Below the pieces are notes generated by a model. That model saw nothing but the letters and a program-made list of their open reading frames with translations. It had not been told where the DNA came from and made no database searches. From NCBI RefSeq assembly GCF_023284065.1, contig NZ_JAKIKP010000003.1:1-64000 (forward strand): a DNA stretch of 64,000 nucleotides, given 5' to 3'. Shown in pieces: positions 8,393 through 18,521 of this stretch. Positions within the stretch are counted from its first letter, which is position 1. Each line of letters starts with the position of its first letter. Source of the DNA: Shewanella gaetbuli. Its GTDB lineage: Bacteria; Pseudomonadota; Gammaproteobacteria; Enterobacterales; Shewanellaceae. The position numbers and the translations under genes were made by a program.

Positions 8393-8434
8393 GAGCTTAT
8401 TATTTAAAGCAAGCTTATTTAAAGTAGGCTGTTT

Positions 8435-9364
<930 letters not shown>

Positions 9365-9475
9365 TTAACATAAATTGATATAGTGCAACTATTTTTCCGG
9401 TGAGTTGGGTTAATTTTTTATCAATATTTTTATGGCTTAACACTCGCTCAATCGAAAACAACGAGGCTATAACGA

Positions 9476-10027
9476 ATGAAAGCGCATGCTAGTTTTTCTG
9501 CTGGGTGGTTATCTGATGCTCGGCGTTGTGTATCTCCGCATTTTAATGCTCGACCTAACGGGGAGGTAAGCCTGTTAGTGATTCATAACATCAGTTTGCC
9601 CGCTGGATGCTTTGGCTTGCCGCATATTGATGGCTTGTTTCAAGGGTGTTTGGATATAAATGCGGATGACAGTTTTAAAGAATTAGCAGGGCTTGAAGTG
9701 TCGGCGCACTTTTTAATTCGTCGCGATGGTGAAGTGGTGCAGTATGTGAGCTGTGACGACAGAGCCTGGCATGCGGGCGTGTCTTGTTTTGAAGGACGAA
9801 CAGGGTGCAATGACTTTGCCATTGGTATTGAGCTTGAAGGCACCGACACCGTTGAGTATACCAATGAACAATATAAGGCATTGACCAAACTTACATTGGA
9901 GATAATGGCACAATACCCTATGATTAATGTTAATCGAATTGTTGGCCATTGTGATATTGCTCCAGGGAGAAAAACAGACCCTGGTGAAAGCTTTGATTGG
10001 CAAAGGTATTTTGCGGCATTAGGTTGA
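9476..10027 (+). CDS. ampD: 1,6-anhydro-N-acetylmuramyl-L-alanine amidase AmpD
   Basis: A cytoplasmic zinc amidase that cleaves the peptide from anhydro-muropeptides during cell-wall recycling. In many species its loss raises AmpC beta-lactamase. It has 183 residues, the same length as E. coli AmpD. Zinc ligands are visible as His37 (V-I-H-N), His158 (G-H-C-D-I-A-P-G-R-K) and Asp168 (K-T-D-P-G). There is no signal peptide, fitting a cytoplasmic AmpD rather than periplasmic AmiD. A GAGG box sits 10 bases before the ATG. It is followed by ampE, as in enterobacteria. Confidence 0.96.
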   Translation: MKAHASFSAGWLSDARRCVSPHFNARPNGEVSLLVIHNISLPAGCFGLPHIDGLFQGCLDINADDSFKELAGLEVSAHFLIRRDGEVVQYVSCDDRAWHAGVSCFEGRTGCNDFAIGIELEGTDTVEYTNEQYKALTKLTLEIMAQYPMINVNRIVGHCDIAPGRKTDPGESFDWQRYFAALG

Positions 10028-10200
10028 TTTAACCTGAGCTCTAGAATAAAACTTAAACTTAAAATTTCGATAATTCAAAGGTTAACTAACTTCTTATCCA
10101 AAGTTCAGGTTAAGTTAAAATCTGCTTGAAAACACACATAATGGCGTTAATTAATCGTCGGTATAAAATCGACGAGGTTAATGTCTCATAAGGAATGATT

Positions 10201-11052
10201 ATGGCTTTATTTTCATTGTTAATTGCCATTTTAGTTGAACGGTTGAAATTACTGCCAGTGGGTTGGCAGTTTGATAAATTAATGCTGCGGTACCATAAGC
10301 AATTTTGGGATAGCAAATCTTTGTCTTCTGAAGTTGCAGTGGCTATAGCGGTAATTTTACCGTCTTTTGTGGTGTTTGCGGTGGATATTCTGATTAGCGG
10401 GGTGTTTTTCGATTTATTCAGTTTACTGTTGTGGGTTGTGGTGGCTTTAGTGTGTTTTAGTCATCAAGACTTACGGTTAGTGTTTAAAAAATATGTTCAG
10501 GCTGCTTGTCGAGGCGATGTGCAAGCCTGTTATCGATACGCTAGCGAGCTAGACTGCAGTGAATGTATTGATGCGGTTGATGAACAAGACTTAGGCATTA
10601 AAGTGGGCCAAAGCGTAGCATGGATTAACTATCGTTATTACGGCGCGGTGGCTTTGTTTTTAGTGTGTTTTGGCCCGGTTGGGGCGGTGTTGTATTGCAG
10701 TATTCGTTTTTATTATGACATCAATATAAAGCGCGATTTATCGCTGCCGTTAATTGACCATTTACAACGTTTGTTTGATTGGTTGCCCAGCCGAGTGTTT
10801 AGTTTTGGTTATGTATTAAGCGGCCAGTTTTCAAATGGTTTATCGGCTTGGCGAAAACATGCGTTTAATGTGCATAGTAGTGCCAAACTGGTGGTCACAG
10901 AAACCGCATTGCAAGCTGAGTCGCTTCCTGAGGCGGGGCCAGCCCCTGTGAGTGTGCAACCTACTTTAGCGTTGCTGGCATTAAGTAAACGTAATTTTAT
11001 TTTATTATTAACCGTCGTTTCTGTATTAACCATTTTTGGAGTGGTTAATTAA
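10201..11052 (+). CDS. ampE: Inner-membrane protein AmpE
   Basis: A 283-residue integral membrane protein (E. coli AmpE 284) in the conserved ampD-ampE order. The start at 10201 is chosen because AAGGA lies 7 bases before it, while the ATG at 10195 touches the box. The N-terminus reads M-A-L-F-S-L-L-I-A-I-L-V-E-R-L, as in AmpE. Hydrophobic segments lie near 50-90 and 145-175, with a last one at the C-terminus (260-282). AmpE has been proposed as a signalling membrane protein of the beta-lactamase induction system; its biochemical role is not established. The CobD-like E-R fold is inferred. Confidence 0.9.
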   Translation: MALFSLLIAILVERLKLLPVGWQFDKLMLRYHKQFWDSKSLSSEVAVAIAVILPSFVVFAVDILISGVFFDLFSLLLWVVVALVCFSHQDLRLVFKKYVQAACRGDVQACYRYASELDCSECIDAVDEQDLGIKVGQSVAWINYRYYGAVALFLVCFGPVGAVLYCSIRFYYDINIKRDLSLPLIDHLQRLFDWLPSRVFSFGYVLSGQFSNGLSAWRKHAFNVHSSAKLVVTETALQAESLPEAGPAPVSVQPTLALLALSKRNFILLLTVVSVLTIFGVVN

Positions 11053-11206
11053 CCCATTGTTAAATGGTCTGACCCCTTAATCGGTAAATTAGTCTATGCT
11101 TGTTTTCCGAGCGTTTGCCGGCTTTTTTGTCGAGCAGGTAAGGTATGTTAATCTCATACCTGCTGGACAATCACAATTTGATTTGCTAAAGTGCGCTCTC
11201 TCACAC

Positions 11207-11225
11207 AAATTGGTAAGACCAATTT
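11207..11225. promoter_or_regulatory. PdhR operator upstream of pdhR
   Basis: AAATTGGTAAGACCAATTT is a perfect palindrome around GTAAGAC's centre. It contains the E. coli PdhR consensus ATTGGTnnnACCAAT exactly. It lies 35 bases before the pdhR ATG. PdhR bound here should repress its own pdhR-aceEF transcript until pyruvate releases it. Confidence 0.9.
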
Positions 11226-11259
11226 ACAATAAGTGATTTTGTGGAGTTAGAGCATAACT

Positions 11260-12012
11260 ATGGCTTACAGTAAGATTAACCAGCCAAAAATTTCTGATGT
11301 GATCATGGAGCAACTTGAGCGCATGATCCTCGAGGGCAGCTTGCAGCCTGGCCAGAAATTACCTCCAGAGCGTGAACTTGCGGTGCAGTTTGAAGTATCG
11401 CGACCTTCTTTACGTGAAGCTATCCAAAAATTAGAAGCCAAAGGTTTACTGATGCGTCGCCAAGGTGGTGGCACATACGTAAAAGAACAGTTATGGCAAA
11501 GTTTAGCTGACCCCATTGTTGAGTTAATGCACAACGACTCAGAAAGCCAATATGACCTACTTGAATTCCGTCACGCCACTGAAGGCATGATGGCGTATTT
11601 TGCTGCGCTACGCGGAACTGATGCTGATATGCAAAATATCAAAACCAGCATTTTAGACGTTGAAAACGCCCCGAATATTGAAGACCAAGCCAATGCCATT
11701 GTGCGTTTTTATCGTGCGGTTGCAGAGGCGTCACATAATGTGGCTATGCTGCATTTAGTATTAAGTTTAACCCCTGTGTTACACAAAAATGTGGCACAAA
11801 ATCTAGAGCTTCTTAGTCGTCGCGAAGAAGCTTCTACCATGGCTAACGATCACCGCAGGGCATTACTTGCTGCGATTGTTCGCCGTGATCCTGATGCGGC
11901 ACGTGAAGCTTCGAATGAGCACTTAAGCTATATCGAAGAAGTCATGTTGTCAGTAAGAGAAGAAGACAGTCGGTTGCAGCGTAGCTTGCGCCGCTTGAAG
12001 GGCGGTGCTTAA
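11260..12012 (+). CDS. pdhR: Pyruvate dehydrogenase complex repressor PdhR (GntR/FadR family)
   Basis: A 250-residue GntR-family regulator with an N-terminal winged helix-turn-helix (residues ~8-75) and a C-terminal FCD effector domain. The DNA-binding part contains the G-Q-K-L-P-P-E-R-E-L-A and S-R-P-S-L-R-E-A-I motifs and the wing G-G-G-T-Y-V. In E. coli it represses pdhR-aceEF-lpd and is released by pyruvate. The exact PdhR palindrome at 11207-11225 just upstream and aceE downstream make the assignment firm. The GGAG ribosome-binding site is good. Confidence 0.96.
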   Translation: MAYSKINQPKISDVIMEQLERMILEGSLQPGQKLPPERELAVQFEVSRPSLREAIQKLEAKGLLMRRQGGGTYVKEQLWQSLADPIVELMHNDSESQYDLLEFRHATEGMMAYFAALRGTDADMQNIKTSILDVENAPNIEDQANAIVRFYRAVAEASHNVAMLHLVLSLTPVLHKNVAQNLELLSRREEASTMANDHRRALLAAIVRRDPDAAREASNEHLSYIEEVMLSVREEDSRLQRSLRRLKGGA

Positions 12013-12116
12013 CCTCACGCTACTTAAGAGCGTCTGTTTGTTGCCGAATATAATTAAATTTCAAATGCTTAATTAACTATAAAGTTGAAAGTATTACGAA
12101 TAGGAAGGACTGCAAA

Positions 12117-14777
12117 ATGTCTGAGCAAATGTTAAAAGACATCGATCCACTAGAAACTAACGAGTGGTTATCAGCTTTAGAATCTGTTGTACGTGAAGAA
12201 GGCGTTGAACGTGCCCAATTCTTGCTAGAGCAAGTACTGGATAAAGCACGTCTTGACGGTGTCGATATGGCGACGGGTGTTACTACCAACTATATCAACA
12301 CTATACCAACGACTGAAGAGCCAGCTTACCCAGGTAACACTACATTAGAGCGTCGTCTTCGTTCAATTATTCGCTGGAATGCGATTATGATTGTCCTTCG
12401 TGCTTCTAAGAAAGATTTAGATCTTGGTGGCCACATGGCATCGTTCCAGTCAGCGGCATCATTTTACGAAGTAGGCTTTAACCATTTCTTCCGTGCGCCT
12501 AACGCTGTTGACGGTGGTGACTTAGTTTATTATCAAGGTCATATTTCTCCTGGTATCTATTCTCGTGCATTTGTTGAAGGTCGTTTAACTGAAGAGCAGT
12601 TAGATAATTTCCGTCAAGAAGTTGATGGCAAGGGCTTACCTTCTTATCCGCATCCTAAATTAATGCCTGATTTCTGGCAGTTCCCGACAGTTTCTATGGG
12701 TCTTGGCCCTATGTCTGCGATTTATCAAGCGCGCTTCTTGAAGTACCTTGATGGACGTGGCTTAAAAAATACTGCTGATCAGCGTGTATATGCCTTCTTA
12801 GGTGACGGCGAGATGGATGAGCCAGAATCACGCGGTGCAATTTCTTTCGCTTCACGTGAAAAATTAGACAACTTATGTTTCTTAATTAACTGTAACCTAC
12901 AGCGCCTTGATGGCCCAGTAATGGGTAACGGTAAAATTATTCAAGAACTTGAAGGCCTATTCAGAGGTGCGGGTTGGAATGTTGTTAAGGTGATTTGGGG
13001 TAACAACTGGGACTCTTTGATTGCTAAAGACACTACAGGTAAATTACTGCAGCTGATGAATGAAACCGTTGACGGTGATTACCAAACCTTTAAGTCAAAA
13101 GACGGTGCCTATGTTCGTGAGCACTTCTTTGGTAAGTACCCTGAAACGGCGGCTTTAGTGTCTGATATGACCGATGCTGAAATTTTTGCCTTACGCCGTG
13201 GTGGCCATGAGTCATCTAAGCTATTTGCTGCATTTAAAAATGCTCAAGATACCAAAGGTAAGCCAACGGTTATTTTAGCTAAAACGGTTAAAGGTTATGG
13301 CATGGGCGAAGCGGCAGAGGGCAAAAACATTGCTCATGGCGTGAAGAAAATGGACATGACTCATGTACTGCAATTGCGCAATCGTTTAGGTCTTGATGAC
13401 TTATTAACAGATGAGCAAGTATCAGAATTACCTTATATCAAGTTAGAAGAAGGCTCTGAAGAGTACAAATACTTACATGCGCGTCGTGATGCCTTACATG
13501 GTTATACTCCGCAGCGTTTACGTGAATTTACTCAGCCGTTAGATATTCCAGCTGTTGATGATTTTGCACCGTTATTAACGGAACAAAAACGTGAAATTTC
13601 AACCACAATGGCATTCGTGCGTACCTTAAATATTTTGTTGAAAAACAAAGGTATTGGTAAAAACATCGTGCCAATTATTGCCGATGAAGCGCGTACATTT
13701 GGTATGGAAGGTTTATTCCGTCAGGTCGGTATTTATAACCCATCAGGCCAAGAATACACGCCAGAAGACCGCAGTGTTGTGTCTTACTATAAAGAAGCAA
13801 CTTCTGGTCAAGTATTACAAGAAGGGATTAACGAGTTAGGTGCTATGTCTTCATGGGTTGCAGCAGCAACTTCATACAGCACTAACGATTTACCCATGAT
13901 TCCATTCTACATTTACTACTCTATGTTTGGTTTCCAACGTGTTGGCGACATGGCATGGATGGCAGGTGACCAGCAAGCACGTGGTTTCTTATTAGGTGCA
14001 ACTGCTGGCCGTACTACGCTAAATGGTGAAGGTTTACAGCATGAAGATGGTCACAGCCATGTTCAAGCAAGCACTATTCCTAACTGTATTTCTTATGACC
14101 CAACATTTGCTTACGAGCTAGCGGTGATTATTCAAGACGGTATTCGTCGTATGTATGGCGAACAAGAGAACGTGTTCTACTACTTAACCGTAATGAATGA
14201 AAACTACGCGATGCCTGCAATGCCAGAAGGTGCTGAAGAAGGTATTCGTAAGGGTATTTACAAACTTGAGTCTCACAAAGGTAGCCATAAAGTTCAGTTA
14301 ATGAGCTCTGGCACCATTATGAATGAAGTTCGCAAAGCGGCTGAAATTTTAAGTGAAGAGTACGATGTGGCATCTGATGTTTATTCAGTAACGTCATTCA
14401 ACGAGCTAACCCGTGATGGTCAAGATGTTGAGCGTTTCAATATGCTGCATCCTGAAGCTGAGCAAAAACAAGCTTATATTTCACAAGTTATGGGGTCTGA
14501 GCCTGCCATTGCAGCCACTGACTACATGAAGAACTATGCAGAGCAAGTCCGTGCATTCATGCCAAGTGAGTCATACAAAGTATTAGGTACTGATGGCTTT
14601 GGTCGCTCAGACAGCCGTGAAAACTTACGTCGTCACTTTGAGGTGAACGCAGGTTACGTGGTTGTTGCTGCACTAAGTGAATTAGCAAAACGTGGTGATA
14701 TTGATAAAGCTGTAGTGGCAAAAGCGATTGCTAAGTTTGATATCGACACAGAAAAGACAAACCCGCTATACGCGTAA
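12117..14777 (+). CDS. aceE: Pyruvate dehydrogenase E1 component (homodimeric)
   Basis: Thiamine-diphosphate-dependent E1, which decarboxylates pyruvate and passes the acetyl group to the lipoyl arms of AceF. It has 886 residues; the E. coli enzyme has 887. The ThDP/Mg motif begins G-D-G-E-M-D-E-P at residue 229 and runs on through the C-N-L-Q-R-L-D-G-P segment. The transketolase-like central domain (D-E-A-R-T-F-G-M-E-G-L-F) and the C-terminal S-R-E-N-L-R-R-H-F are intact. A strong AGGAAGGA box precedes the ATG. It lies about 100 bases after pdhR and 12 bases before aceF, so pdhR-aceE-aceF form one operon. Confidence 0.98.
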   Translation: MSEQMLKDIDPLETNEWLSALESVVREEGVERAQFLLEQVLDKARLDGVDMATGVTTNYINTIPTTEEPAYPGNTTLERRLRSIIRWNAIMIVLRASKKDLDLGGHMASFQSAASFYEVGFNHFFRAPNAVDGGDLVYYQGHISPGIYSRAFVEGRLTEEQLDNFRQEVDGKGLPSYPHPKLMPDFWQFPTVSMGLGPMSAIYQARFLKYLDGRGLKNTADQRVYAFLGDGEMDEPESRGAISFASREKLDNLCFLINCNLQRLDGPVMGNGKIIQELEGLFRGAGWNVVKVIWGNNWDSLIAKDTTGKLLQLMNETVDGDYQTFKSKDGAYVREHFFGKYPETAALVSDMTDAEIFALRRGGHESSKLFAAFKNAQDTKGKPTVILAKTVKGYGMGEAAEGKNIAHGVKKMDMTHVLQLRNRLGLDDLLTDEQVSELPYIKLEEGSEEYKYLHARRDALHGYTPQRLREFTQPLDIPAVDDFAPLLTEQKREISTTMAFVRTLNILLKNKGIGKNIVPIIADEARTFGMEGLFRQVGIYNPSGQEYTPEDRSVVSYYKEATSGQVLQEGINELGAMSSWVAAATSYSTNDLPMIPFYIYYSMFGFQRVGDMAWMAGDQQARGFLLGATAGRTTLNGEGLQHEDGHSHVQASTIPNCISYDPTFAYELAVIIQDGIRRMYGEQENVFYYLTVMNENYAMPAMPEGAEEGIRKGIYKLESHKGSHKVQLMSSGTIMNEVRKAAEILSEEYDVASDVYSVTSFNELTRDGQDVERFNMLHPEAEQKQAYISQVMGSEPAIAATDYMKNYAEQVRAFMPSESYKVLGTDGFGRSDSRENLRRHFEVNAGYVVVAALSELAKRGDIDKAVVAKAIAKFDIDTEKTNPLYA

Positions 14778-14789
14778 GAGGCAAAATAA

Positions 14790-16670
14790 ATGACAATCGA
14801 AATTAATGTACCTGATATTGGTGCGGATGAGGTTGAAGTAACCGAGATTCTAGTTAACGTTGGCGACAAGGTTGAAGAAGAACAGTCTCTTATTTCTGTA
14901 GAAGGCGACAAAGCCGCAATGGAGGTTCCGGCCTCTAGTGCGGGTGTGGTTAAAGAAATTAAAGTGGCTGTTGGCGACCAGGTTGCAACGGGCTCATTAA
15001 TTATGGTGTTTGAGTCTGATGAAGCTGCTCCGGCGGCACCAGCACAAGCTGCTGCGCCAGCACCTGTTGAAGCTGCGGCGCCTGCAAGTGCAGAGCTTAA
15101 AGAAGTTAACGTGCCTGATATTGGCGACGATGAAGTCGAAGTAACTGAAATACTAGTTAATATTGGTGACAGCATTGAAGAAGAGCAGTCGCTATTAAGT
15201 GTTGAAGGCGATAAAGCGTCAATGGAAGTGCCAGCACCTTTTGCAGGTGTGCTAAAAGAAATTAAAATTGCAGTAGGCGATAAAGTGTCTACAGGCAGCT
15301 TAGTGATGGTGTTTGAAGTAGCGGGCTCAGCTCCTGCTCAAGCGCCAGCCGCTGCCCCAGCACCTGCTGCCGCGCCAGTTTCAACTGCGCCTTCAGTACA
15401 AGATGTTAATGTGCCTGATATTGGTGGTGATGAAGTTGAAGTCACTGAAATTATGGTTAAAGTTGGCGACACTGTTGAAGAAGAGCAATCACTTATTAGC
15501 GTTGAAGGCGATAAAGCCTCAATGGAAGTACCTGCACCATTTGCCGGTAAAGTGATTGAAATTAAAGTGGCTCAAGGCGATAAAGTGTCAACTGGCTCGT
15601 TAATTATGAGCTTTGAAGTGGCTGGCAGTGCACCAGTTGCGGCACCGGTTCAAGCGGCTCCTGCGGCCCCAGCTCCGGCTAAAGCTGCGCCAGCACCAGC
15701 AGCATCGAGTGCTCCGGCTAAACAAGAGTTTGTTGAAAACAGTGCTTATGCTCATGCTTCTCCAATGATCCGTCGTATGGCGCGTGAACTTGGGGTTAAC
15801 CTAGCGAATGTTAAAGGCACGGGCCATAAAAACCGTGTTGTTAAAGAAGACGTTCAAAACTACGTTAAAGCGGCTGTTAAACAAGTTGAGTCAGGCAAAG
15901 TGGCGTCTGCTGCTGGCGGTGGTGAGCTTAACTTATTGGCATGGCCAAAAGTTGATTTCAGTAAGTTTGGCGAAACTGAAGTTAAGCCATTATCACGTAT
16001 TCAGAAAATTTCTGGTGCCAACCTACATCGTAACTGGGTGAAAATTCCGCATGTTACTCAGTGGGATGATGCAGATATTACCGAGTTAGAAGCGTTCCGT
16101 AAGGCACAAAATGCCGCTGAAGCGAAAAAAGACTCAGGTATGAAGATCACGCCTTTAGTGTTCATCATGAAAGCCGTTGCTAAAGCACTAGAAGTATACC
16201 CAACGTTTAACTCTTCATTGTCAGAAGACGGCGAAAGCTTAATTTTGAAGAAGTACGTTAATATTGGTATTGCAGTTGATACGCCAAATGGTCTTGTTGT
16301 GCCAGTATTTAAAGACGTTAACAAGAAAGGCATTCATGAGCTGTCTAGCGAACTGAAAGTGGTTTCTAAGAAAGCCCGTGAAGGTAAGTTAACCGCATCT
16401 GACATGCAAGGTGGTTGTTTCACGATTTCAAGCTTAGGCGGCATCGGCGGTACAGCCTTCACCCCAATTGTGAATGCGCCAGAAGTGGCTATTTTAGGTG
16501 TGTCTAAGTCTGACTTTAAGCCGGTTTGGAATGGTAAAGAGTTTGCACCACGCTTAATGCTACCGTTATCACTTTCTTATGATCATCGTGTTATTGACGG
16601 TGCTGATGGTGCGCGCTTCATCACGTACTTGAATAGCTGTTTATCAGATATCCGCACTTTAGTGCTTTAA
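14790..16670 (+). CDS. aceF: Dihydrolipoyl acetyltransferase, pyruvate dehydrogenase E2
   Basis: The core of the pyruvate dehydrogenase complex, transferring acetyl from lipoyl-lysine to CoA. It has 626 residues with three tandem N-terminal lipoyl domains, whose lipoylated lysines are Lys41, Lys142 and Lys242 in G-D-K-A-(A/S)-M-E-V-P. They are joined by Ala/Pro-rich swinging linkers. The peripheral-subunit-binding domain lies near 315-355 ([12 protein letters not shown]). The catalytic domain ends with [11 protein letters not shown] (His599). The three-lipoyl layout is that of E. coli. Lipoyl domains 2 and 3 are more alike, suggesting recent duplication or gene conversion. Confidence 0.98.
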   Translation: MTIEINVPDIGADEVEVTEILVNVGDKVEEEQSLISVEGDKAAMEVPASSAGVVKEIKVAVGDQVATGSLIMVFESDEAAPAAPAQAAAPAPVEAAAPASAELKEVNVPDIGDDEVEVTEILVNIGDSIEEEQSLLSVEGDKASMEVPAPFAGVLKEIKIAVGDKVSTGSLVMVFEVAGSAPAQAPAAAPAPAAAPVSTAPSVQDVNVPDIGGDEVEVTEIMVKVGDTVEEEQSLISVEGDKASMEVPAPFAGKVIEIKVAQGDKVSTGSLIMSFEVAGSAPVAAPVQAAPAAPAPAKAAPAPAASSAPAKQEFVENSAYAHASPMIRRMARELGVNLANVKGTGHKNRVVKEDVQNYVKAAVKQVESGKVASAAGGGELNLLAWPKVDFSKFGETEVKPLSRIQKISGANLHRNWVKIPHVTQWDDADITELEAFRKAQNAAEAKKDSGMKITPLVFIMKAVAKALEVYPTFNSSLSEDGESLILKKYVNIGIAVDTPNGLVVPVFKDVNKKGIHELSSELKVVSKKAREGKLTASDMQGGCFTISSLGGIGGTAFTPIVNAPEVAILGVSKSDFKPVWNGKEFAPRLMLPLSLSYDHRVIDGADGARFITYLNSCLSDIRTLVL

Positions 16671-16677
16671 TGGAAAT

Positions 16678-16708
16678 GGGCGGCTTAGTTTAAGCGGCCC
16701 ATTTTTTT
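16678..16708 (+). terminator. Terminator after aceF
   Basis: GGGCGGCTT and AAGCGGCCC pair with one mismatch around AGTTT, followed by ATTTTTTT, starting 8 bases after the aceF stop. It separates aceEF from lpdA, which therefore needs its own promoter or depends on read-through, as in E. coli. Confidence 0.85.
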
Positions 16709-16743
16709 AGAAACAACAATCATCAACAGTATTTATCGAATGT

Positions 16744-16765
16744 TTGATTGTGATCAACATCAAAC
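16744..16765. promoter_or_regulatory. FNR/EtrA-type box overlapping a CRP-like site, upstream of lpdA
   Basis: TTGATTGTGATCAA at 16744-16757 fits the FNR consensus TTGATnnnnATCAA at all ten fixed positions. Overlapping it, TGTGA-N6-TCAAA at 16749-16764 fits the CRP consensus at 9 of 10 fixed positions. The stretch is also flanked by a GTTTGAT/ATCAAAC inverted repeat. It lies about 100 bases before the lpdA ATG, in the gap after the aceF terminator, so it probably sets oxygen or cAMP control of lpdA. Confidence 0.65.
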
Positions 16766-16858
16766 AAAGGGTAAAATGCGGACAGCTAACCCGATCTGGC
16801 CACATAGATTGTTGAGTCGGTTTTTGCCACCAACACTTGCAAAAGAATAGAGGAAAAC

Positions 16859-18289
16859 ATGAGTAACGAAATTAAAACTCAGGTAGTAGTATTAGGAGCA
16901 GGCCCTGCAGGTTATTCAGCCGCGTTTCGCGCAGCTGACTTAGGTTTAGATACCATCATTGTTGAGCGTTTCAGCACACTTGGTGGTGTTTGTTTGAATG
17001 TGGGTTGTATCCCATCTAAAGCATTATTACATGTTGCTAAAGTTATTGAAGAAGCAAAAACCGTTGCTGATCATGGTGTTGTTTTTGGTGAGCCAAAAAT
17101 TGACTTAGACAAGCTACGTGGCTTTAAAGAAAAAGTGATTGGTCAGTTAACTGGCGGTTTAGGCGGAATGTCTAAAATGCGTAAAGTTAATGTGGTAAAT
17201 GGCTTTGGTAAGTTTACCGGTTCTAATACTCTTGAAGTGACCGCTGAAGACGGCACTGTAAAGGTTGTTCAGTTTGAAAACGCCATTATTGCTGCGGGTT
17301 CTCGCCCAATTCAATTACCGTTTATTCCTCATGAAGATCCACGTATTTGGGACTCAACTGACGCACTAGAACTGAAAGAAGTTCCTGGTAAGTTATTAGT
17401 GATGGGCGGCGGTATTATTGGTTTAGAAATGGGTACAGTTTACTCATCTTTAGGCAGTGAGATTGACGTGGTTGAAATGTTCGACCAAGTGATCCCTGCA
17501 GCCGATAAAGATATCGTTCGTGTATACACTAAACAAGTTAAGAAGAAGTTTAACTTAATTCTTGAAACTAAAGTGACTGCGGTTGAAGCCAAAGAAGACG
17601 GTATTTACGTTTCAATGGAAGGTAAAAAAGCCCCTGCTGAGCCAGTACGTTACGATGCCGTGTTAGTGGCAATTGGTCGTACACCGAATGGTAAGTCTTT
17701 AGATGCAGACAAAGCGGGTATTAATGTTGATGAGCGTGGCTTTATTAATGTTGATAAGCAAATGCGTACTAACGTGCCACATATTTTTGCAATTGGTGAC
17801 ATTGTTGGTCAGCCAATGCTTGCACATAAAGGTGTGCATGAAGGTCATGTTGCTGCAGAAGTTATCTCTGGCATGAAGCACTACTTCGACCCTAAAGTGA
17901 TTCCTTCAATTGCTTATACAGACCCAGAAGTCGCTTGGGTTGGTTTAACTGAAAAAGAAGCTAAAGAGCAAGGTGTTGCATACGAAACCGCTACATTCCC
18001 ATGGGCTGCAAGTGGCCGTGCGATTGCTTCAGATTGTAGTGAAGGTATGACCAAGTTAATTTTCGACAAAGAGACTCACCGTGTTATTGGTGGTGCAATT
18101 GTGGGGGTTAATGGTGGTGAATTACTGGGTGAAATTGGCTTAGCTATTGAAATGGGTTGTGATGCTGAAGATTTAGCATTAACCATTCATGCTCACCCAA
18201 CCTTACATGAATCTGTTGGTTTAGCTGCAGAAATTTATGAAGGCTCAATTACTGATTTACCTAACCCGAAAGCGGTTAAAAAGAAGTAA
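16859..18289 (+). CDS. lpdA: Dihydrolipoyl dehydrogenase (E3)
   Basis: The FAD flavoprotein that reoxidises dihydrolipoamide with NAD+. It is shared by pyruvate and 2-oxoglutarate dehydrogenases and the glycine cleavage system. It has 476 residues. The FAD-binding G-A-G-P-A-G-Y is near residue 14, and the redox disulfide Cys45/Cys50 lies in G-G-V-C-L-N-V-G-C-I-P-S-K. The NAD site G-G-G-I-I-G-L-E-M-G is near 185. The catalytic H-A-H-P-T-L-H-E segment near 444-451 is complete. A strong AGAGGAAAAC box precedes the ATG. It is separated from aceF by a terminator and has its own regulatory site. Confidence 0.98.
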   Translation: MSNEIKTQVVVLGAGPAGYSAAFRAADLGLDTIIVERFSTLGGVCLNVGCIPSKALLHVAKVIEEAKTVADHGVVFGEPKIDLDKLRGFKEKVIGQLTGGLGGMSKMRKVNVVNGFGKFTGSNTLEVTAEDGTVKVVQFENAIIAAGSRPIQLPFIPHEDPRIWDSTDALELKEVPGKLLVMGGGIIGLEMGTVYSSLGSEIDVVEMFDQVIPAADKDIVRVYTKQVKKKFNLILETKVTAVEAKEDGIYVSMEGKKAPAEPVRYDAVLVAIGRTPNGKSLDADKAGINVDERGFINVDKQMRTNVPHIFAIGDIVGQPMLAHKGVHEGHVAAEVISGMKHYFDPKVIPSIAYTDPEVAWVGLTEKEAKEQGVAYETATFPWAASGRAIASDCSEGMTKLIFDKETHRVIGGAIVGVNGGELLGEIGLAIEMGCDAEDLALTIHAHPTLHESVGLAAEIYEGSITDLPNPKAVKKK

Positions 18290-18312
18290 TTAACAGCTGT
18301 AACACTTTGTTA

Positions 18313-18341
18313 AAAAGCACCTAAACAGGTGCTTTTTTTTG
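18313..18341 (+). terminator. Terminator after lpdA
   Basis: AAAAGCACCT and AGGTGCTTTT form a 10-bp stem with a short AAAC loop and eight following T residues, 24 bases after the lpdA stop. Confidence 0.93.
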
Positions 18342-18521
18342 GTCTACACTTATTTAAAGGTGATATATTCAATTGTAAATTGGCGATAATTTATCTTATG
18401 GCAAAGCATTATGCTTCAGGTTAGCAAAGGTGATCTTTGATAGGGTTTGCTTTTACTTTTTTACAGATAACGCAAATGGTTAAATGTGATGAGAGGAATT
18501 TAGGGGTGGAGTATTAATAAC

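Noticed and set aside
10110..10316. Minus-strand 68-codon frame opposite the start of ampE
   Set aside because: No ribosome-binding site or recognisable family; it covers the ampE start, which is well supported.
14654..15175. Minus-strand 173-codon frame opposite aceE/aceF
   Set aside because: Ser/Ala/Thr-rich product of the complement of the lipoyl-domain and Ala/Pro linker codons; the plus-strand genes are certain.
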